A stretch of DNA of 56,463 nt. Origin: Clostridium sp. CAG:678. GTDB taxonomy: Bacteria > Bacillota > Clostridia > Oscillospirales > Acutalibacteraceae. The stretch spans positions 197,912 to 254,374 of the forward strand of contig HF991822.1 in assembly GCA_000431535.1 (NCBI GenBank). Reading direction: 5' to 3'. Each line of letters opens with the position of its first letter. Position 1 is the first letter of the stretch. This document shows positions 51,190 to 56,463 of the stretch, piece by piece. The translations under genes were made by a program, and so were the position numbers. The notes below the pieces were generated by a model, which was not told the DNA's origin, did not search any database, and was given only the letters and a program-made list of their open reading frames with translations.

Positions 51190-52466
51190 AAAAGATCTTA
51201 ACCCTTATACTTTGCCTTGTGCTTTGCTGGGCACCTGTTTCCGTTTGTGCTTTTGCCGCGGAGGATGACGAGATCTTTACCGAGGAGCAGATAGCGTACT
51301 ATGAAAACCTCGGCTTGCAGGGCACTACGGTGAACGTGTACAACTGGGGAGAATATATCTCTGACGGTTCTGAAGGATCTATGGACGTTGTTTCGGAATT
51401 TGAGCGGCTGACGGGTGCAACAGTCAACTACACGAATTTTGAATCCAACGAAAATATGTATTCAAAACTCGCCGGCGGCGGTGTGTCATATGATGTGATT
51501 GTGCCGAGTGATTATATGATTGAGCGCCTGATTGATGAAAATATGCTGCTGGAGATCGATTGGAACAATGTTCCCAACCGTTCATTAATTGCGCCGCAAT
51601 ATCAGAATCTGTTTTATGATCCGGATCAGAAATATTCTCTTTGCTATAATGTGGGTACAACGGCACTGATATATAATACACAATTGGTTGACGAAGTTCC
51701 CACCAGCTGGAATGTGCTTTGGGATGAACAGTATAAAGGCAAAGTTTTGATGTTTAATAATTCCAGAGACGCTTTTGCAATTGCGCAGGCGCTGCTTGGT
51801 CAGGATTTCAATACCACGAATGAAAGCGACTGGAACGCTGCCGCCGAACTCCTTGCTGAGCAGAGAGATAAAGTAAACCCCGTTTATGTAATGGATGAAG
51901 TGTTTAATCTTATGGAGAGCGGCGAATACGCGTTTGCCACGTATTATGCCGGGGATTATGCTCTGATGAATGAAAATAACCCCGATCTGGCATACGCTTT
52001 TCCGGAAGAAGGCGTAAACATTTTTTATGACGCGTTTTGCATACCAACCTGTACGCAGAATAAGCGCGGTGCGGAGGCGTTTATCAACTTTATGCATGAG
52101 CCGCAGGTAGCGCTTGAAAACGCGGAATATATTTATTATGCATCTCCCAATCTTTCTGTTATCAATAATGAGGAGCATTCTCTTCATGGCAATGAAGCAG
52201 TCTATCCTGCTGAAATGCCGAAAGGGCAGTATTTTGGCAATCTGCCGCAGAATATTCTTGAACTGCAGGCAGATCTGTGGACGAAAGTAAAGAGCGGCAG
52301 ACTTTCCACAAGCAGCGCTGCGGATGAAAAGAAGATCTATATTGAATTTGCTGCGGTGCTGGGCATTGCTGTTCTTTGCGTTGCCGCAAAACTGATTTAT
52401 GACGCCAAAAAGAAAAAATTTGAAGATTTAAGTGATGTTTATGGAAAAAACGATTATCGTTCATGA
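51186..52466 (+). CDS. potD: Polyamine-binding protein with C-terminal membrane anchor
   Basis: 426 aa. An N-terminal signal peptide (about 1-25, ending CAFAAEDD) has no lipobox cysteine pattern, and a C-terminal hydrophobic helix (about 383-401) followed by Lys-rich residues anchors the protein instead. Clostridial PotD is usually a lipoprotein, so this topology is unusual. The binding fold is intact: VNVYNWGEYIS, YDVIVPSDYMIERL, YNVGTTALIYNTQLV, and WNVLWDEQYKGKVLMFNNSRDA. It delivers spermidine or putrescine to PotBC. The start overlaps potC by 4 bp; the end overlaps the HAD gene by about 32 bp. Confidence 0.88.
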   Translation: MKKILTLILCLVLCWAPVSVCAFAAEDDEIFTEEQIAYYENLGLQGTTVNVYNWGEYISDGSEGSMDVVSEFERLTGATVNYTNFESNENMYSKLAGGGVSYDVIVPSDYMIERLIDENMLLEIDWNNVPNRSLIAPQYQNLFYDPDQKYSLCYNVGTTALIYNTQLVDEVPTSWNVLWDEQYKGKVLMFNNSRDAFAIAQALLGQDFNTTNESDWNAAAELLAEQRDKVNPVYVMDEVFNLMESGEYAFATYYAGDYALMNENNPDLAYAFPEEGVNIFYDAFCIPTCTQNKRGAEAFINFMHEPQVALENAEYIYYASPNLSVINNEEHSLHGNEAVYPAEMPKGQYFGNLPQNILELQADLWTKVKSGRLSTSSAADEKKIYIEFAAVLGIAVLCVAAKLIYDAKKKKFEDLSDVYGKNDYRS

Positions 52467-53172
52467 TGAAAGCAGTTTAATGGAAGCGTCAACCGCGGCA
52501 GGTTCTCCGGAATGCTTTATATTTGATCTTGACGGCACGCTTGTGAATACGATTCAGGATCTTGGGCTTGCGTGTGACTATCTTCTGAAAGAGCATGGAA
52601 TCAAGCCGAAATGGAGTATGGACGATTATAAGGCGTTTGTGGGAAACGGTGCAAAACTGCTTGTTCAAAGAGCGTTTGAAAATAAACTGAGCACGGAAGA
52701 ACTGGAATCCGCCTATGCGAGGTTTAAAGTTGTTTACGATAAAATTAAATTTGACCATGCACATGTTTATCCGGAAATGGCGGAAGTGGTTCGCGCCCTC
52801 AAGAATGCAGGCAAAAAACTGGTTGTCTGCACAAATAAGCCGGATCTTTCCGCCAAGGGCATGGTGTTTGAACTCTTTGGCAGAAATGTTTTTGATGTTG
52901 TGCAGGGCGCGCTGGACAGCAAACCAAAAAAGCCGGACCCACAGGTTCCCGCTGAGATTCTGAAAGAACTTTATATCCAGGCAGAGAATGCTGTGTGGAT
53001 CGGAGACAGCAATGTTGATATTGAGTCTGCGCATAATTTGGGCTGCCTTGGAATCGGCGTTACATGGGGTTTCAGACCCGCTCAGAACCTGCTCTCTGCC
53101 GGTGCGGATATTATCATAAACAATCCGGAAGATATTTTGAAAATTTTTAAAATTGATATTGACAACATATGA
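52435..53172 (+). CDS. HAD-family phosphatase (phosphoglycolate phosphatase-like)
   Basis: Haloacid dehalogenase phosphatase with a C1 helical cap. Motif I is FIFDLDGTLVNT, motif II CTNKPDLS, motif III the Lys of SKPKKPDP, motif IV VWIGDSNVDIESA. This set matches Gph/PpaX-type enzymes acting on small phosphates. The ~28 residues before motif I are unusual and may mean the true start is later (ATG 52480), but no better ribosome binding site is seen there. It overlaps the end of potD, so it is co-transcribed with the polyamine operon. Substrate unknown. Confidence 0.85.
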   Translation: MFMEKTIIVHDESSLMEASTAAGSPECFIFDLDGTLVNTIQDLGLACDYLLKEHGIKPKWSMDDYKAFVGNGAKLLVQRAFENKLSTEELESAYARFKVVYDKIKFDHAHVYPEMAEVVRALKNAGKKLVVCTNKPDLSAKGMVFELFGRNVFDVVQGALDSKPKKPDPQVPAEILKELYIQAENAVWIGDSNVDIESAHNLGCLGIGVTWGFRPAQNLLSAGADIIINNPEDILKIFKIDIDNI

Positions 53173-53187
53173 TTAATCTGTTATAAT
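53159..53187 (+). promoter_or_regulatory. Consensus promoter of tRNA-Leu(GAG)
   Basis: TTGACA (53159-53164), 17 bp, TATAAT (53182-53187). The -35 box lies in the last codons of the HAD gene. Confidence 0.85.
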
Positions 53188-53201
53188 CTCTATCGTTGTG
53201 A

Positions 53202-53286
53202 GCGAGAGTGGCGGAATCGGCAGACGCGCACGTTTGAGGGGCGTGTGGGGCGACTCGTACGGGTTCAAGTCCCGTCTCTCGCACCA
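53202..53286 (+). tRNA. tRNA-Leu (GAG)
   Basis: The acceptor stem GCGAGAG pairs with CTCTCGC, followed by encoded ACCA. The anticodon stem CACGT/GCGTG encloses TTGAGGG, giving anticodon GAG. Long variable arm and GGTTCAAGTCC T-arm as in other leucine tRNAs. Confidence 0.95.
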
Positions 53287-53288
53287 TT

Positions 53289-53327
53289 AAACGGCTATTT
53301 CCATTTGGATTTAGCCGTTTCTTTTTT
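53289..53327 (+). terminator. Terminator of the tRNA-Leu(GAG) transcript
   Basis: AAACGGCTA (53289-53297) pairs with TAGCCGTTT (53312-53320), followed by CTTTTTT. Confidence 0.8.
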
Positions 53328-53364
53328 ATCAAAACAGCAAAGAAACGTCTCTTAGGAGGAAAGT

Positions 53365-54324
53365 ATGAAAATTGTAACGCCTTCTTTTTATAATGATTTT
53401 AAATGCATAGCGGGGGACTGCCCGGATTCCTGCTGCCAGGGCTGGGATGTGGATGCAGACAGCGATTCACTTGTTTATTATAAAGCCATGAAAAACAGTT
53501 TTAAAAGCAGGATCGATTCTGTTTTAAGTAAAGATGAATACGGAAATACTGTTTTTCGGCTTACGGAGAATAAGAGGTGCCCGTTTCTGAACCGGGATAA
53601 TCTTTGCGATATGCATATTGCACTTGGGCAGGAGCACACCCCTTATACCTGCCGTACTTTCCCAAGATTTATTAATGATTTTGGTTCTGTAAGGGAAATG
53701 GGCTTATCCTTTTCCTGCCCGGTCGCAAGCGATATAATGTGGAATTTAAAAGAAGATTTTGATTTTGTGGAAACCGTAAATTCCGATCCGCCTGTGCTGA
53801 ATGACATTGATGCCGAACTCTATTTCCTGCTGTTAAAAGCAAGGAAAAAAGCGTATGAGATCGTAAAAAATAAAGCACTTCCGCTGAAGGACAGAATGAC
53901 GCAGCTTTTAAAATTTGGTTTTGAACTTCAAAAAGATTTGGGCGATTATCCCGAAGGTAAACCTGCTGTGTCTTTTAAAGAGGTCTTTGAGAACCCGGAA
54001 GTCATTAATCCGGAGTGGGTAAAAAAAGTTGAGCAAGGCGTTTTCAATCAATCTGTCATTAACACAAAAAGTTGCGAAAATATAGCAGTATATATGATAT
54101 TTCGATATTTTTTGCAGGCAATATATGACCGGGATGCATTGTCTAAAATCAAAGCCGCAGCAGTCGGCGTGCTGATCCCGGCATTTTTCGGAAATGATGC
54201 CTGGACGATCCACCTTTGGAGCAAGGAAACGGAGCACAGCGATATTAATATGGAGCGGTATAAACATATTCTGCGCACGGATGGTACGCTTGCCGTTCAT
54301 AATCTTATAGAATATTTCTTATGA
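53365..54324 (+). CDS. FliB-like lysine-N-methylase family protein
   Basis: 319 aa with the Cys pattern of the FliB/YkgJ type: C14, C19, C23 and C24 (CIAGDCPDSCCQGW), C72 (KRCPFLN), C81 (LCDMH), C96 (YTCRTFPR) and C118 (SFSCPVAS). FliB proteins methylate lysines of flagellin; the cysteines probably hold an iron-sulfur cluster or zinc. No flagellar gene is in the window, so the target here is unknown, and many non-motile Clostridia have such genes (recalled). The ATG has a GGAGG site. The gene stands alone between a tRNA terminator and its own terminator. Confidence 0.82.
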   Translation: MKIVTPSFYNDFKCIAGDCPDSCCQGWDVDADSDSLVYYKAMKNSFKSRIDSVLSKDEYGNTVFRLTENKRCPFLNRDNLCDMHIALGQEHTPYTCRTFPRFINDFGSVREMGLSFSCPVASDIMWNLKEDFDFVETVNSDPPVLNDIDAELYFLLLKARKKAYEIVKNKALPLKDRMTQLLKFGFELQKDLGDYPEGKPAVSFKEVFENPEVINPEWVKKVEQGVFNQSVINTKSCENIAVYMIFRYFLQAIYDRDALSKIKAAAVGVLIPAFFGNDAWTIHLWSKETEHSDINMERYKHILRTDGTLAVHNLIEYFL

Positions 54325-54329
54325 TTTGT

Positions 54330-54357
54330 GGCTGTTTCAAAACGAAACAGCCTTTTT
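54330..54357 (+). terminator. Terminator after the FliB-like gene
   Basis: GGCTGTTTC/GAAACAGCC stem with a 5-nt loop, followed by TTTTT. Confidence 0.9.
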
Positions 54358-54460
54358 CTGTATTCTTTGTTAAATTTTGCAGGTTTAAAAAGTACAGGTA
54401 ATGAAAGTAGGTATCTACCGGCAGCACTCTTAAAATGAAATGCAGGTAAACTTAAAAAAA

Positions 54461-54484
54461 GATCCGGCAGTTCGCTGCCGGATC
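54461..54484 (-). terminator. Terminator after the ROK kinase gene
   Basis: Perfect 10-bp stem GATCCGGCAG with a 4-nt loop (54461-54484), followed on the minus strand by seven Ts. The 54358-54460 stretch holds nothing else recognisable. Confidence 0.9.
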
Positions 54485-54491
54485 TTAAATT

Positions 54492-55373
54492 TTATAATTT
54501 GGACGCTTTGTATGCAACGCCTAACAGGCCTGCATTGTTTCCAAGTTCTGTGTTTACGATTTTTACGTTTTTAAAGTTTGTCATGAGTTCTTTATATATC
54601 TTTCTGTCTATCAGATCAATAATATATTCTTCACTCATGATTCCGCCGCTGAGAACAATCAGAGACGGATTAAAAACGCAGATCAGGCTTTTCAGACCGA
54701 TGATGATTTCATCAATCCAGATATCAACTACATGGCGGATTTCTCTGTTTTCAATGTTTTCTTTCTGGAAGATCTGAAATCCGTTAAGTTCTTTGCCTGC
54801 TACTTTTTCAACTGCCTGCGTCAGCGCTTTTGCCGAAGCATACTGCTCAAAACAGCCCTCACCGCCGCAAGTGCACGGCCTGCCGCCTGCGTGCGTTATA
54901 ATGTGCCCGAATTCGCCGGCGGAGGAATGAGAACCTTTATACAGTTCATTATTAATATATATTGCGCCGCCGATGCCGGTTCCGAACGTAAGACAGATAA
55001 AATCACTGCATCCCTTAGCGGCGCCGAAAAGCGCTTCGCCGACTGCGGCGGCATTCACGTCATTTTCAACGTATGTTGGAATTCCAGTCTTGCTTTCCAC
55101 CATTTTCTTAACCATCATTCCAGTATAATAGGGAATATTATCTGTGGCATATACCACGATGCCGTTTTCGGAATCTACCTGACCGGCTGTGCTGATTGCA
55201 ATTCGGTCAATATCCTCAAAGTCGTCAATAATATCAAGTACTTTGTTGATGATATACTGACCGCCTTTCGCAGCCTCCGTAGGCACAGACTGGATTTCAG
55301 TAAGCACGTATTTTTCGTTGCAGACGGCATATTTGATGTTCGTGCCGCCAATGTCAAAAGCAAGTATCCTCAT
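54492..55373 (-). CDS. ROK-family sugar kinase (glucokinase-like)
   Basis: 293 aa, no DNA-binding domain, so a kinase rather than a repressor. ATP loop DIGGTN at the N-terminus; catalytic base D105 in YVENDVNAAA; GTGIGGAI; sugar-contact E154 and zinc ligand H157 in GEFGH; zinc-binding cysteines C167, C169, C174 in GGRPCTCGGEGC. These fit glucokinase, N-acetylglucosamine or N-acetylmannosamine kinase of the ROK family. It phosphorylates a hexose at C6 after uptake. The gene is alone; start ATG at 55373 with GGAGTG upstream. It could serve the glycosidase systems in the window (inference). Confidence 0.88.
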   Translation of the reverse strand: MRILAFDIGGTNIKYAVCNEKYVLTEIQSVPTEAAKGGQYIINKVLDIIDDFEDIDRIAISTAGQVDSENGIVVYATDNIPYYTGMMVKKMVESKTGIPTYVENDVNAAAVGEALFGAAKGCSDFICLTFGTGIGGAIYINNELYKGSHSSAGEFGHIITHAGGRPCTCGGEGCFEQYASAKALTQAVEKVAGKELNGFQIFQKENIENREIRHVVDIWIDEIIIGLKSLICVFNPSLIVLSGGIMSEEYIIDLIDRKIYKELMTNFKNVKIVNTELGNNAGLLGVAYKASKL

Positions 55374-55511
55374 AAAAACACTCCTGTTATTTATAGTTAG
55401 ATTATAACAGCGGATATTTTTAATTGCAATAACTTATTGAAAAAAAAGGATTATTATGATATTATATCTAATAATAAAAAGTAGAAATTTGCGGATTAAA
55501 GGATTTTTAAT

Positions 55512-56114
55512 ATGGCAAACGATTATCATGATGAACATCTGGACAGCCCGCTTGTGGTGCATAAAGTAACAGATGCTTCCTATCACGAAACAGAAAACAA
55601 TGTGGATGTTAACGCAACCCATATAGAAGAAGAGACGGCAACGCTGGAACGCCATCGTTTTAAAAAAGAGAAAAAAAGCAGCAAATGGCCTATTATTCTC
55701 ACGTTTCTTGTTGTGGTTATTGCCGTTTTCTGTTATCTGTATTTCAGCGGTTCTCTTGCCGGTATCGGTCTTGGAACTGCGCAAACAACTACGGAGCCGG
55801 AAACGCAAGCATATACCTTGCCGGAAAACCCGTATGAAGGGATCATCACAGTAAAAGGCACCTATATCTTCTTTGAGGGCGAAGAGGTGGACGGAATAGA
55901 AGGGCTTGAAAGCGAAGTGCGTTATCTCGATTCCGGCGCAAGTTTTGTTATCCAGGATGAAGACGCGGATTCCACATTCCTTTATGAGGAAGTGCTGCCG
56001 CTTTTGCAGCAGTACGGCATACAGACGGAAGTGCGCTACGTTGTTTCAAGCGGTCTTACCAGCAGATATGAAACCACTTCCGGCGCTGCGCAAAGCACGT
56101 CTCAGGCACAATAA
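55512..56114 (+). CDS. Hypothetical single-pass membrane protein (200 aa)
   Basis: I do not recognise the family. The N-terminal ~55 residues are polar and acidic (cytoplasmic), then a Lys-rich stretch and one membrane helix (about 58-77), then a Thr/Glu-rich linker (TTTEPETQ) and an external alpha/beta domain (about 100-185) with the pattern KGTYIFFEGEEVDGI ... FVIQDEDADSTFLYEEVLPLL. This last part resembles the ExbD/TolR- or biopolymer-like pairing seen in small periplasmic domains, but only loosely. The Ser/Gln-rich tail (GAAQSTSQAQ) is low complexity. Weak ribosome binding site (AAAGGA) before ATG 55512. Three bases separate it from the next start. Confidence 0.5.
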   Translation: MANDYHDEHLDSPLVVHKVTDASYHETENNVDVNATHIEEETATLERHRFKKEKKSSKWPIILTFLVVVIAVFCYLYFSGSLAGIGLGTAQTTTEPETQAYTLPENPYEGIITVKGTYIFFEGEEVDGIEGLESEVRYLDSGASFVIQDEDADSTFLYEEVLPLLQQYGIQTEVRYVVSSGLTSRYETTSGAAQSTSQAQ

Positions 56115-56117
56115 TCT

Positions 56118-56463
56118 ATGGATTTTAAGTTTATTGATTATGCAGGCATCAGCAATGATCTGAAAACAAAATTAAGTGACCTTGCCGTTTCGGACGAGGT
56201 CGCTTTTTTGCGCCTTGCAGAGGAATATGCGAACGGCAATGTTAAAAAGATCAGAAAATGCAGCGATCTTCTTCGTCTTGCGATTGCCTTGAAAGCATTT
56301 GAATATACCTATAAATGGTATAAAGAAAAAGGAATTCCGGACAGCATCTTTTTTGATACTGTAAGCGACCTTGGTATATGGTGCAGGGAAAATAATAATA
56401 ACGGTCTGAAAAATTATCCATGGATCAAACACCATGTTTCGTTTGAACTTTTTAAGATCGGAA
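56118..56463 (+). CDS. DUF5596/GNAT-like acyltransferase-domain protein, N-terminal part (3' end outside window)
   Basis: The frame from ATG 56118 stays open to the window end (about 115 codons). The visible protein begins MDFKFIDYAGISNDL and contains YKEKGIPDSIFFDTVSDLGIWC and WIKHHVSFELFKIG, which look like the N-terminal helical half of the DUF5596/GNAT-like acyltransferase-domain proteins of Firmicutes (recalled pattern; the usual continuation is RLQF). Function unknown. It starts three bases after the previous gene's stop and is probably co-transcribed with it. Confidence 0.55.
   Translation, partial: MDFKFIDYAGISNDLKTKLSDLAVSDEVAFLRLAEEYANGNVKKIRKCSDLLRLAIALKAFEYTYKWYKEKGIPDSIFFDTVSDLGIWCRENNNNGLKNYPWIKHHVSFELFKIG

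Overview
The window looks like a chromosomal segment of an endospore-forming Clostridia bacterium, probably an uncultured gut Oscillospirales/Eubacteriales relative (inference). The reasons are a dipicolinate synthase pair (dpaA/dpaB), a six-cysteine SCIFF peptide with its radical-SAM maturase, a BclA-like collagen-repeat protein, moderate-to-low GC, strong AGGAG-type ribosome binding sites, and many compact operons separated by U-tailed hairpins.

Region by region. 1-3.1 kb (+): the end of a GH30 glycosidase followed by a GH2 beta-galactosidase-like enzyme. 3.2-10.6 kb (-): an E2-type acyltransferase and two tandem butyryl/4-hydroxybutyrate-type CoA-transferases, then the SCIFF peptide and its maturase, an Orn/Lys/Arg decarboxylase-family enzyme and a membrane protein. 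10.9-12.1 kb: tRNA-Leu(CAG) followed by an AT-rich single-gene islet ending in a palindrome nearly identical to one end of the IS200 element at 34.3 kb. 12.1-21.3 kb (+): one glycan operon, with a ROK repressor, GPH sugar symporter, membrane-anchored metallophosphoesterase, LacZ-type GH2, exported CBM32-GH18 protein and a small membrane protein. It starts from a consensus promoter carrying a perfect palindromic operator. 21.4-22.2 kb (-): the collagen-like protein. 22.4-28.3 kb (+): a heterodimeric ABC exporter, an alanine/glycine:Na+ symporter and a zinc-ribbon membrane protein. 28.4-34.3 kb (+): an old-yellow-enzyme/FAD reductase, a DUF368 (PopT) undecaprenyl-phosphate carrier, and a copper operon (csoR-copA) with two operator boxes over its promoter. 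34.3-35.1 kb: an IS200-like element with a frameshifted transposase.

35.1-36.9 kb (-): a DUF3592 protein and an M24 peptidase. 37.0-40.3 kb (+): GH51 arabinofuranosidase, DUF6171 protein, an orphan PTS-EIIC-like membrane protein and an AlkD-type DNA glycosylase. 40.4-45.5 kb (+): a two-component system plus an FtsX-type ABC transporter. 45.6-46.9 kb (-): murC. 47.0-48.3 kb (+): dpaAB behind a sigma-K-like promoter. 48.3-53.2 kb (+): a polyamine transporter potABCD and a HAD phosphatase, then tRNA-Leu(GAG), a FliB-like protein, a ROK sugar kinase (-), a single-pass membrane protein and a partial gene running off the window.

The most unusual signals are: (i) a shared promoter-proximal/N-terminal leader between the E2-like acyltransferase and one CoA-transferase; (ii) a SCIFF peptide lacking both residues of the thioether crosslink known in the family; (iii) a copper ATPase whose C-terminal metal-binding domain has its own Shine-Dalgarno and ATG, so it could also be made as a free chaperone; (iv) the ROK-controlled glycan operon that includes a phosphoesterase and a non-canonical GH18; (v) an IS200-end-like palindrome standing alone at the edge of an AT-rich islet.
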